Below are positions 28,748-36,856 of a stretch of DNA of 64,000 nt, in pieces. The position numbers and the translations under genes are program-made. Location of the stretch: positions 124,001 to 188,000 of the forward strand of contig NZ_VUNG01000001.1 of NCBI RefSeq assembly GCF_009695775.1, in the 5' to 3' direction. Source of the stretch: Hallella mizrahii (lineage in GTDB: Bacteria > Bacteroidota > Bacteroidia > Bacteroidales > Bacteroidaceae). The notes below the pieces were generated by a model. It ran no database searches and was not told where the DNA came from. It saw nothing but the letters and a program-made list of their open reading frames with translations. The number at the start of each line of letters is the position of its first letter. The stretch's first letter is position 1.

Positions 28748-31123
28748 TTATTCGTCTTTAAGGAATAGCACTGGGTTGCTGTTGACTACCTTGCGGGCGG
28801 AGAGCAGCATGATGGTGACCACGATGGCGAGTACCACTAAGCCGACAGCTAAGAAGAGCAGGGGCGAGAGCGCAATGCGGTCGGCAAAGAGTTGCAGCCA
28901 TTTTCCGGAGATGACCCAAGAGAGGATGAGGCCTATGAGGACGGCAGGAACCGAAAGTTTCAGCACGTCGGTCACGAGCATGTGGAAGATGTCGCGGGCC
29001 GTGGCACCGTTGACCTTGCGGATAGCAATCTCCTTGCGGCGGCGGTTCACCTCGTCGGTGGTGTAGCCGATAAGTCCCATCAGGGCGATGACCAGCGCAG
29101 TGATACCCGTAACGAGCGTTCCCATGCGGAAGCCGTCGGTGCTCTGATACTGATTGACGACAAGGTCAGAGTAAGGCATTACCTTCACGTCGCGGTCGGG
29201 CAGTAGTTGCTTCAACTGCTGGCGGGCACGGTCGAGGTTGTCGGGCGTGAGGTCGGTGAACTTCGCAAGGATGTATTGAGCGTTGTTGTTGTCGTGGAAG
29301 AGCACGCTCGGACGGAGCTCACGCTCAAGCGAGGAGCCGAGGCTGACATCCTTATACACGCCGCAGATGGTAGAGAAAGGATGCAGGCTGTCGGTGTGCT
29401 CCGATACGCAGATGTGTTGTCCGACGACACTGCCCTGCTTGTGCGTGGTCGTGTGGAAGCGCTTCACAAACGACTCGCTGACCATCACCTCGCTCAGGTC
29501 GCTGTCGGCAGGCTCGGTGAAGTTGCGGCCCTCGACGACCTTGATGCCCATGAGCTTCAGATAGCCGTCGCCCACACTGTACTGGTCGGCAATGTTGAGG
29601 TATTCCGTGTCGTCGCCCGGCAGATAGATATTGTTTCCACTATGCCACCCAATCGGCAACGTGTAGGCTGTTGTCACCTGCTCGATGAAGGGTAGCGAGC
29701 GCAGCGACGTCACGGCCTGCTGCATCTGGTTGACAGGTGCTTTGTCCAAGGTGACGACGGCAAGACGGCTGTAGTCGTAGCCCATATCCTCGTGCGTCAC
29801 CTCGCGGTACTGCTGTTGCACGACGGCAAGCAGGCTGAGCATGACGGTGACGACGAGAAACTCCACCGACAACATGATGAGTTTCCAGCGGCGGCGTGCC
29901 TCGTGCACACCACGGAAAGCAGCTGTCACCGGCACCTTATTATATATATAGCCCGGCACAAAACCACCGATGAAGATGATGAGCAGGCAGATGAGGGCGA
30001 GAATCCATGAGCCTCGGCTGAACAGCATCGTGCTGACGGGTGCGGAGATATAGCCCTCTATCGTTCCCTTGCAGGCAAAGATAAGGACTGCGGCCAAGAG
30101 GATGCCGATGAGCACATGCACCAGCGACTCACTGATCATGATGCTATAGATGGTGCGCCGTTCGCCGCCGAAGCACTTGCGGACAGCCATCTCACGGAAG
30201 CGGCTGACCACGTTGCCCATGACGATGAGCAAATAGTTGACCACCGTGGAGACCAGGAGAATGATGGCAAGCAGCGTCATGATCCAGCACATCGTCTTGA
30301 CCTGCGGATTGGAGATGTAGTCTTCGGTGACCTGGGTGAAAGAATAGTTGAACTTCACGCCAGCTTTCTCAGCCTCGGCATAGTCGCTGTGCTGTGCCAT
30401 CATCTTACTGACGTTAGGTTTCAGGTAGTCTATCGTAGCACCCTTCTTCAGTCTAATATAAGAAGAGAAGCGGTCGCCACCCACCCAACGGTCTGTGATT
30501 TCGAAATCTAAATACTTGTTGATAGTAGGCAGTGATGTAATGACATCGATGCCGTGCAGTTTAGAGTTGTACGGGAAGTCCTCATAGACACCGCCAATGA
30601 TGAGCTTAAAATCGTAGTCGCGCAGCTCGAACGCTTTGCCCACTACATTGCCACCGATGCGATCAGCCATGGATCGGCTTATCACACAGTTATAAGGGCG
30701 ACTGAGGCTCTCCTTGAGGTTGCCCTGCACGGTTGCCCGTGGAAAAACGTCGAAGAGACAGCTGTCAGCAGCGTCTACCTCGTCGATCGTGAACGGCCGT
30801 CCGTCGACGGTCGTCTTCACATCGCTGAGCATGAACGAATAGCGTGTGGCTGCCTCCACCTGCGGGGATATGGCCTTGATGCCCGGTGCAACGGCTCCCG
30901 AGGTGGACGACCACTCGTTGTACTGCCCGTTCTGCACGACATCCTCGTTGATGGCGTAGGTGCGCTCGTGCCCAGGAAACCAGGTGTCGAAGGTCTGCTC
31001 GAAATAGACTTCACCAATCAGCACCGCCGACACGGCAAGACCAAAGCCCAAGCAAACAATCTTTGCCAGATTGTGCTGACCGCGTCGTGGCAAATTCTTA
31101 ATGGCGCTAAAAATTTGATTCAT
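28748..31123 (-). CDS. ABC transporter permease with MacB/FtsX domains (second copy)
   Basis: This 791-residue permease has an N-terminal helix (IVCLGFGLAVSAVLIG), a large periplasmic MacB-type core, an FtsX helical bundle (ILLVSTVVNYLLIVMGNVVSRFREMAVRKCFG), a second periplasmic domain and a second FtsX bundle (NRRRKEIAIRKVNGATARDI). The REMAVRK and KEIAIRK coupling segments are the usual ATPase contacts. It is a paralogue of the gene directly upstream. Such systems act as mechanotransmission exporters rather than classical channels; the substrate is unknown. Confidence 0.92.
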   Translation of the reverse strand: MNQIFSAIKNLPRRGQHNLAKIVCLGFGLAVSAVLIGEVYFEQTFDTWFPGHERTYAINEDVVQNGQYNEWSSTSGAVAPGIKAISPQVEAATRYSFMLSDVKTTVDGRPFTIDEVDAADSCLFDVFPRATVQGNLKESLSRPYNCVISRSMADRIGGNVVGKAFELRDYDFKLIIGGVYEDFPYNSKLHGIDVITSLPTINKYLDFEITDRWVGGDRFSSYIRLKKGATIDYLKPNVSKMMAQHSDYAEAEKAGVKFNYSFTQVTEDYISNPQVKTMCWIMTLLAIILLVSTVVNYLLIVMGNVVSRFREMAVRKCFGGERRTIYSIMISESLVHVLIGILLAAVLIFACKGTIEGYISAPVSTMLFSRGSWILALICLLIIFIGGFVPGYIYNKVPVTAAFRGVHEARRRWKLIMLSVEFLVVTVMLSLLAVVQQQYREVTHEDMGYDYSRLAVVTLDKAPVNQMQQAVTSLRSLPFIEQVTTAYTLPIGWHSGNNIYLPGDDTEYLNIADQYSVGDGYLKLMGIKVVEGRNFTEPADSDLSEVMVSESFVKRFHTTTHKQGSVVGQHICVSEHTDSLHPFSTICGVYKDVSLGSSLERELRPSVLFHDNNNAQYILAKFTDLTPDNLDRARQQLKQLLPDRDVKVMPYSDLVVNQYQSTDGFRMGTLVTGITALVIALMGLIGYTTDEVNRRRKEIAIRKVNGATARDIFHMLVTDVLKLSVPAVLIGLILSWVISGKWLQLFADRIALSPLLFLAVGLVVLAIVVTIMLLSARKVVNSNPVLFLKDE

Positions 31124-31139
31124 ATTGCTATGTTTTGTG

Positions 31140-33500
31140 TTATTCCTGTTTGATATTGTTCACCGGGTTCTCGTTGCCGGCCTTCCAACTCTGCACGAAC
31201 ACGGCGAGAAGACTGACGGCGAACACCACGGCACCAGCCACGAGAATCCATGGCCACCAGACGGTACGGTAGCTGAACTGCGACATCCAATGCTGCATGA
31301 GCCACACCGTCAGCAGGCTGCCGATGACGAAAGCGATGGCGACATACTGCATGAACGTGCGAATGAGACGGCGACGCACCTGCGCGCCTGTGGAGCCGAA
31401 CACCTTGCGGATGGCTATCTCCTTGGCTCGCTGTCCGATGTAGTAGGTGGCCATGGCCACGAGGCCGAGCAAAGAGATGAGGATGGCCATGAAAGCGAAG
31501 AGAGTGACGAGGTGTGAGGTCTGTTGCTCCTGGTGGAACTTGTCCTGGATGATGCGGTCAGCAAACTTCGCGTCGTCGTCGGTCATCACCTTATGGAAAG
31601 CTGTATGGTAGACGTCGGCCACTGTATTGAAGGCCGTCTGTGGGTCTCCCTTCACCTTGATGGAGATGGCCCAGGGATAATCCACATGTGGCTGGATATC
31701 AATAAACATCGGATGCTGCTCACGCTGGATGTTGTCGATGAGAAACTCGTTCATGCGTCCGCCGTAAACATCAAGACTGTCCGCATAATAGAATGGATTC
31801 TTACGCAACAGTTCTTGGGGCCGTATACCCATAATATTTTTTATCTCTGCCTCAGCTTCGTGGTTGATGTAGAAGTGGTGCACCTGTGGTTTACAGCCGC
31901 CTTTCAGAGTCAGACCATAGACATTCATAAAGTAGGGGTCTGTAATGAAAAATTGCATCGAGACGGCCTTGCCATTAAAAGCAAATGTGTTGTTGTTGCC
32001 GCCGTCCAAGGGCGTGCCCATCGAGGCCGACGCGGCAGCTACGCACGACTCCCGCCGGAGCAGATCCATGAACGTGTGAATGGCGTCGGGATGACCGCTA
32101 TTGAAAGTCGATATCACAAGGATATTGTCCTTGTTGAAGCCCAACGGTGCGTTGACGAGATGTCGCAACTGTGCCAGCATAATGAGGGCGCAGCCTAACA
32201 TCGTGATGGTGATGATGTTCTGAAAGACGATGAACACACGGCTGAGCACCATCTTGGTCTGATGTACAAAGGTACCTTTGATAATCTCAATGGGTTTCAC
32301 GCGCGAGGTGATGAGGCCGGGGATGATGCCCGACAACGTACCGATGACGACGATAAGCAACAGCGAAAGACCAATACAAGCCAGACTAAACAACCGGGAG
32401 ACCTGCAGCGTGGTGTCAAGCTGATGGCCCATGACCGGTGCGAAAGCCACGGCCAACAACAAAGCCACCATCCAAGCCACAAGGCAGAGCAGCGTGCTCT
32501 CGGCCACGAGCTTGGCAAAGACACGGCACCGTGTGGCCCCAAAGAGCTGGCGGGTAGCCATCTCGCGGGCACGACGTCCGGAGATGGCAACGGTGAGGTT
32601 GATGTAGTTGGTCACGGCAAAGAGCAGGATGAGGAGCGTGGCTACCATCAGGATGTTAATGAGCGTGGGATTGCCACGACGCGTAACGTCGTTGTTAGTG
32701 TCTAACTTGGAGAGGTAGAGATGAGAGAAAGGAGTGGTAAAGACTTCGCATTTCCAACTCTCTTGGAAGTGTGGCCAGAAAGTGCTGATGAACTTAGTCA
32801 GTTCATGCGACCTGCCTATGAAGGAATGACCGGGACGCATGAGCAGGAAGACACTGCTCCCCGTGTAATTGATGCTGCCTTTGACGAAGAACTCATCGGT
32901 GTTGGCCATATTGTACAACTTGGCCTGAGAGAAGTTCGTCAGCATATCGGTATGACAGAACACGGTATTGTCCAAGTCCTGCATGATGCCGGTCACACGG
33001 AAGCGTATGGTGTCGCCGATTGTCACGGTCTGCCCCATGGGATCGGCCGAGCCAAACAGCTTGCGGGCGAAGCTCACGGTGAGCACGGCACTGTTGTCGG
33101 CGGTCAGACAACTATTGCGGTCGCCCTTGAGCAACTTGTAGTCAAAGACATGAAAGAAAGTGGTGTCGACACTCAGCAAGGATGCTGACAAGTAATCACC
33201 GCCACAACTGACCCAAGTACCGTTATGGCATACGCCACAAGCACTCTCTATCTCTGGATAGTGCTTGCGCAACTGCGTTCCCACATAGTGGTGGATACCC
33301 TCACAAGCATCGGTGCCATCAAACGACATGCCCAGCGCTTCTATCCGGTCGGCATTGGCCACCTGCCTGTCTATGCTCTTCTCCTGCCAGGTGTAGAGGC
33401 CGATGAGCATCACGAACATCAGCGACACGCTGAGGCCAAAGAAGTTGATAAGGGTGTAGCCCTTGTTACGGGAAAGAAAAACGAAATAGCTCTTCATCAT
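31140..33500 (-). CDS. ABC transporter permease with MacB/FtsX domains (first copy)
   Basis: This 786-residue permease has the same architecture as its downstream neighbour: an N-terminal helix (TLINFFGLSVSLMFVMLIG), periplasmic core, FtsX bundle with SGRRAREMATRQLFGATRC, second core and second bundle with GQRAKEIAIRKVFGSTGAQV. Its start overlaps the stop of the adaptor gene by 4 bp (33497-33500). The two permeases probably form a heterodimer served by the single ATPase. Confidence 0.92.
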   Translation of the reverse strand: MMKSYFVFLSRNKGYTLINFFGLSVSLMFVMLIGLYTWQEKSIDRQVANADRIEALGMSFDGTDACEGIHHYVGTQLRKHYPEIESACGVCHNGTWVSCGGDYLSASLLSVDTTFFHVFDYKLLKGDRNSCLTADNSAVLTVSFARKLFGSADPMGQTVTIGDTIRFRVTGIMQDLDNTVFCHTDMLTNFSQAKLYNMANTDEFFVKGSINYTGSSVFLLMRPGHSFIGRSHELTKFISTFWPHFQESWKCEVFTTPFSHLYLSKLDTNNDVTRRGNPTLINILMVATLLILLFAVTNYINLTVAISGRRAREMATRQLFGATRCRVFAKLVAESTLLCLVAWMVALLLAVAFAPVMGHQLDTTLQVSRLFSLACIGLSLLLIVVIGTLSGIIPGLITSRVKPIEIIKGTFVHQTKMVLSRVFIVFQNIITITMLGCALIMLAQLRHLVNAPLGFNKDNILVISTFNSGHPDAIHTFMDLLRRESCVAAASASMGTPLDGGNNNTFAFNGKAVSMQFFITDPYFMNVYGLTLKGGCKPQVHHFYINHEAEAEIKNIMGIRPQELLRKNPFYYADSLDVYGGRMNEFLIDNIQREQHPMFIDIQPHVDYPWAISIKVKGDPQTAFNTVADVYHTAFHKVMTDDDAKFADRIIQDKFHQEQQTSHLVTLFAFMAILISLLGLVAMATYYIGQRAKEIAIRKVFGSTGAQVRRRLIRTFMQYVAIAFVIGSLLTVWLMQHWMSQFSYRTVWWPWILVAGAVVFAVSLLAVFVQSWKAGNENPVNNIKQE

Positions 33501-34750
33501 TTTATCTTCAGTTCTTTGTAGTCCTTGTAACTCTCATATCCACTCACGATGACGCGCTCGCCGGGCTCCAGTCCCTCCAACACTTCATAGTACTGCGGGT
33601 TCTGTCGTCCGATGCGTATGTTGCGGCGATAGGCTTTATGGCCGGAGGCATCGAGCACGAAGATCCACGAGCCGCCGGTGTTGCTGTAGAACGTACCCTT
33701 GGGGATGATGATGGCCTTCTTCGACTCGCCGAGCTGCAGGTCGATGTAGTAGGTCTGCCCCGTGCGAATGTTCTGTGGACGGGCGTCACGGAAAACGAAG
33801 TCGATCTTGAAGCGACCGTCGTGCACCTCGGGATAAACCTTGCGTACCTCAAGGCGGTAGGTTCTGCCGTTCTGTGTGAACGTGGCGGCGAGTCCGCTGT
33901 GCACACGGTCGATGTAATGCTCATCGACCTGTGCCTCCACCTTGTAGTCGCTAAGGTCGTTGATGACGCCAATCTTTTGTCCCGGCGTAATACTCTGTCC
34001 CAACTCCACGTCGAGCAGTCCCACCTCACCGTCGATGGAGGAACGTACGTCGAGCTTGGCCTTACGCTGCCTGACAAGTTCCACGTTGCGCTGCATCGAA
34101 GCCAGGTTGTCGCTCATCTGGTTCATCTGTGCACTCCGCATCTGTGCGCTCTTGCTGAGTCGCTGACGGATGAGGCTGTTCTTCTCCACGGCGAGCCGAT
34201 AGTCTTCCTTGGCCTTGAGATAGTCCTCACGCGAGTTGAGCTGTTCTTTCTGCAAGGCGGTCTGATGGCTCAATGCCCGTTTCTTGGTCTGCACATCCAT
34301 AGCAAGCTGGGCGGCTTCCGTGCGGTTGTTGAGCTGTTCCTGTTCCATGGAGAGCTGTGTATTGCGCAGCATGTCCTGCTTCTCGGCCAGTTCGCTCTCG
34401 GCGTTGAGTATCTCAAGGTCGAGGTTGGAGTTGCTCAGCCTTACGATAACGTCGCCCTTGTGCACCTTTGAACCTTCGTCAACGACCTTCTCTACCACGG
34501 TGCCACCTTCTTCAGGAGAGATCTGTACCACTTGGATTGGCACCACATTGCCGTCCACACTGACATAGTCGTTGAACTGTGCGTTCTCGACGGTGGCAAT
34601 GCTCAGCCCACGTTCGTCGACCTGCAACGATGAGGTGAAGTTGCTCTGAGCCAGCCAGACTAACAGCGCTATGACGATTACGCCTCCACCTATCCACGGC
34701 CAATACTTGCGCGGCACGCGGTATTTCTTCTGTTTGATTTCTATATCCAT
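33497..34750 (-). CDS. HlyD/MacA-type periplasmic adaptor protein
   Basis: This 417-residue adaptor has one N-terminal helix (GGGVIVIALLVWLA, about residues 18-34), a barrel-sandwich/lipoyl half (PEEGGTVVEKVVDEGSKVHKG), a long coiled-coil hairpin (about 100-200), the second lipoyl half (SSIDGEVGLLDVELGQSITP) and beta-barrel/membrane-proximal domains. It should bridge the FtsX permeases and the TolC-like channel. It lies 34 bp after tolC and overlaps the first permease gene by 4 bp. Confidence 0.93.
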   Translation of the reverse strand: MDIEIKQKKYRVPRKYWPWIGGGVIVIALLVWLAQSNFTSSLQVDERGLSIATVENAQFNDYVSVDGNVVPIQVVQISPEEGGTVVEKVVDEGSKVHKGDVIVRLSNSNLDLEILNAESELAEKQDMLRNTQLSMEQEQLNNRTEAAQLAMDVQTKKRALSHQTALQKEQLNSREDYLKAKEDYRLAVEKNSLIRQRLSKSAQMRSAQMNQMSDNLASMQRNVELVRQRKAKLDVRSSIDGEVGLLDVELGQSITPGQKIGVINDLSDYKVEAQVDEHYIDRVHSGLAATFTQNGRTYRLEVRKVYPEVHDGRFKIDFVFRDARPQNIRTGQTYYIDLQLGESKKAIIIPKGTFYSNTGGSWIFVLDASGHKAYRRNIRIGRQNPQYYEVLEGLEPGERVIVSGYESYKDYKELKIK

Positions 34751-34784
34751 AATATATATGTGTCTAACTCTTAAGTAATAACTC

Positions 34785-36134
34785 CTAATTCCTAACTCCT
34801 AACTCTCCTGTGACATAATAGTTGACGAGTCGTGCCTTCAGTGCCAGCATCATCTCGCTTTGCAACAACAGCAGGCGACTTTGCATCAGAGTCTGCGCCG
34901 TGGTGTGCAGGTCATAGACGCTGAGCATGCCTTCCTCGTATTTGCGACTGGAGAGATGATGCGCCAACGAGTCGGAAGCCACCTTGCGCTGCAACTGCTC
35001 CACCTCACGGGCGTAGCCACGGTAGTCGAGTACAGCCTGCAACGCATCGTCGTGTTGCTTGCGACGCGCGTCGGCAAGGTCGAGTTGTGCTTCCTGCCAG
35101 TCGGTCTTGGCCCGCCGGGCTCTGTTCCACGACGAAGCGTTGAAGATAGGAATAGAGAGCGTCATGTAGACATACTCACCCATGTTGTTGCGGAACTGTG
35201 AACCGAAGCCCTCTGCTTTGTAGCCTGCAGTGAGGTTCTTGTAATAGTTGGTAGCCACGCCACCTCCCAAAGATAGTTTAGGAAGCAAGGCGGCCCGTTG
35301 TATCTTCCATTCCATGCGTGCGTGCTCCGCCTTCGCCGCTGCTACCGTCACGGCGGGACGCTCAGCGAGGAAGAAGCCGTGGCGCATGAGACTATCACAA
35401 GCTGTTCGGCTGGCAGGAAGAGTGGCAGCCGCTTGGACATCCACGGGCAGAGCGCTTACAGCAAGGCTATCGCCGGCCGGGAAGTTCATCGCAGTCTTCA
35501 AATCGTTCAGAGCTTTGTCGGCAAGATGACGCTGGTGGAGCAGGTTATACTCGTCCTCAGCAACCTGGCTCTCTACCTGCACCACATCGGGACGGCTCTT
35601 CTCTCCCAGCTCAAAGAGACGCTGTGTCTTCACCAACAGTGCCTTGGAGTCGCACCATTTCTCTTCGGCCAGGGCAATGGAGCGACGGGTGTACACAGCG
35701 TCGACGTATTTCTCCATGACCGTGATGGCCTTGTCGTCGCGTGCCTGCTGCACAGCCGACTGTGCCGATGCTCTGTCGAGACGGGCCTGACGGAAAGCGT
35801 TCCAGATGGCACCGCCGTCGAAAAGCGTCACCGACGCGCCGAGCTGATAGTAGTTGTTGAACGTGGTGACATTATTATAGGTATTGGTCTCCGGGTCAAT
35901 GTTGCGTCCCCAGCTGTACTGTCCGCTGACTTCCGCCGACACACTGGGCAGAAAATTGAGCAGCGACGTGCGGTAGTCGGCGCGCTTCTGTTCCTGTTCC
36001 AGCGTCTGCCGTCTCACCTCGGAGGCGTGCTCTTGGGCGTAGGCAATGCAGCGGTCGAGGGTCCACGACTCCTGTCCTTGGACGCTCAGGCTCACAAAGA
36101 AGCCCATGATGAGGATATAATGCTTTGTTTTCAT
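34785..36134 (-). CDS. TolC-family outer membrane channel protein
   Basis: This 449-residue protein starts MKTKHYILIMGFFVSLSVQG, a signal peptide; the 10-residue upstream extension in the track overlaps a sigma-54-type promoter element and is rejected. The mature part begins ESWTLDRCIAYAQEHASEVR and shows the repeated OEP domains rich in Ala and Gln coiled-coils, with QYSWGRNIDPETNTYNN typical of Bacteroidota TolC homologues. It is the first gene of the five-gene efflux operon. Confidence 0.93.
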   Translation of the reverse strand: MKTKHYILIMGFFVSLSVQGQESWTLDRCIAYAQEHASEVRRQTLEQEQKRADYRTSLLNFLPSVSAEVSGQYSWGRNIDPETNTYNNVTTFNNYYQLGASVTLFDGGAIWNAFRQARLDRASAQSAVQQARDDKAITVMEKYVDAVYTRRSIALAEEKWCDSKALLVKTQRLFELGEKSRPDVVQVESQVAEDEYNLLHQRHLADKALNDLKTAMNFPAGDSLAVSALPVDVQAAATLPASRTACDSLMRHGFFLAERPAVTVAAAKAEHARMEWKIQRAALLPKLSLGGGVATNYYKNLTAGYKAEGFGSQFRNNMGEYVYMTLSIPIFNASSWNRARRAKTDWQEAQLDLADARRKQHDDALQAVLDYRGYAREVEQLQRKVASDSLAHHLSSRKYEEGMLSVYDLHTTAQTLMQSRLLLLQSEMMLALKARLVNYYVTGELGVRN

Positions 36135-36147
36135 ACACCGTAGACAA

Positions 36148-36163
36148 TGCCAATGGCGTGCCA
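36148..36163 (-). promoter_or_regulatory. Candidate sigma-54 promoter of the efflux operon
   Basis: Minus strand TGGCACGCCATTGGCA matches the consensus TGGCACGN4TTGCW with one mismatch and correctly spaced GG (-24) and GC (-12). The predicted start of transcription is only about 3 nt before the tolC ATG, so the mRNA would be almost leaderless. A sigma-54-dependent regulator is encoded nearby. Confidence 0.75.
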
Positions 36164-36216
36164 AAAACGTAAGTTCCTGTTTATGAGACTTCTGAAAGAT
36201 ATTGCCTCAAATACCA

Positions 36217-36257
36217 GTGTACAATTATTGGACACTCGTTGTATAAGAATTAGACAC
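36217..36257 (-). promoter_or_regulatory. Tandem candidate enhancer sites for the NtrC-type regulator
   Basis: Site 1, GTGTACAATTATTGGACAC (36217-36235), is an almost perfect palindrome. Site 2, TGTATAAGAATTAGACAC (36240-36257), matches site 1 at 14 of 18 positions. They are 22 bp apart (about two helical turns) and centred about 90 and 110 bp before the predicted transcription start, the usual zone for sigma-54 activators. Confidence 0.6.
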
Positions 36258-36315
36258 AGTCAATCGCTTACCTCGCCTTCACGCGAGCAATAATGAATAA
36301 AAAGTCTCGAAAGAA

Positions 36316-36347
36316 TTTGTTAGTGCAACTAATATTAGTTACTTTTG
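36316..36347 (+). promoter_or_regulatory. Promoter and palindromic operator of the hicB-like gene
   Basis: TTTG (36316-36319), a 20-bp spacer and TACTTTTG (36340-36347) match the Bacteroidota consensus. The spacer holds the perfect palindrome AACTAATATTAGTT (36327-36340), a likely repressor site, perhaps for the HicB-like protein itself. Confidence 0.75.
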
Positions 36348-36367
36348 TAGCAGAAAATAGATACACC

Positions 36368-36463
36368 ATGCACAGGCCTCATCCATCAAACATCATCAAG
36401 GGCTATGTCATGCATCAAGTATATAATTATCTAACAGCAAAGGGATATATTAAAAGCAAATAG
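36368..36463 (+). CDS. Small ORF (31 aa) upstream of hicB-like gene, function unknown
   Basis: The ORF encodes MHRPHPSNIIKGYVMHQVYN and 11 more residues, ending at TAG 36461-36463. It starts about 20 bp after the -7 box, and its stop codon overlaps the AGGAGG of the next gene, so translation may be coupled. It occupies the place where hicA is usually found but is half the usual length and I see no convincing HicA motif. It could be a leader peptide, a remnant or non-coding. Confidence 0.35.
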   Translation: MHRPHPSNIIKGYVMHQVYNYLTAKGYIKSK

Positions 36464-36475
36464 GAGGAAAGCATT

Positions 36476-36817
36476 ATGGGAACTATGAAATACAAAGGCT
36501 ACACCGGAAGTGTAGACTATAGTGAAGAAGACAATTGCCTCTATGGAGCTGTATTAGGCATGAGCCACGACGCAATCACCTACGAGGGAAAAGATGTAGA
36601 CGAACTTCGCAAGGACTTTGAAGGTGCCGTGGATGACTATATCGAAAGTTGTAAGGCACAAGGCAGGGCACCTCGCAAGCCCTATAGCGGCAATTTGAAT
36701 GTACGGCTAACACCAGAAATCCATAGTAGAATAGCCACCATTGCGCAACAGACCGGTACCACGATAAATAATTATATTCGTCAAACACTGGCGAAAGCTG
36801 TAGGAATAACCTTGTAA
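36476..36817 (+). CDS. hicB: HicB-family antitoxin-like protein
   Basis: This 113-residue protein has the HicB N-terminal degraded RNase-H-like domain (YTGSVDYSEEDNCLYGAVLG, then ITYEGKDVDELRKDFEGAVD) and a C-terminal ribbon-helix-helix segment (NLNVRLTPEIHSRIATIAQQ). HicB normally neutralises the HicA mRNA interferase and represses its own operon. No HicA of normal length is visible upstream or downstream. A good ribosome binding site AGGAGG lies 8 bp before the ATG. The sigma-54 regulator gene starts 39 bp later, so the two may be co-transcribed. Confidence 0.85.
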   Translation: MGTMKYKGYTGSVDYSEEDNCLYGAVLGMSHDAITYEGKDVDELRKDFEGAVDDYIESCKAQGRAPRKPYSGNLNVRLTPEIHSRIATIAQQTGTTINNYIRQTLAKAVGITL

Positions 36818-36856
36818 AAGGCTGCAATAGCATAAAAGCTATAAGCAAGAAGCACC

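Noticed and set aside
36368-36463. Calling the 31-codon ORF a HicA toxin
   Set aside because: It is half the usual length and shows no clear catalytic His motif; listed only as a small ORF of unknown function.
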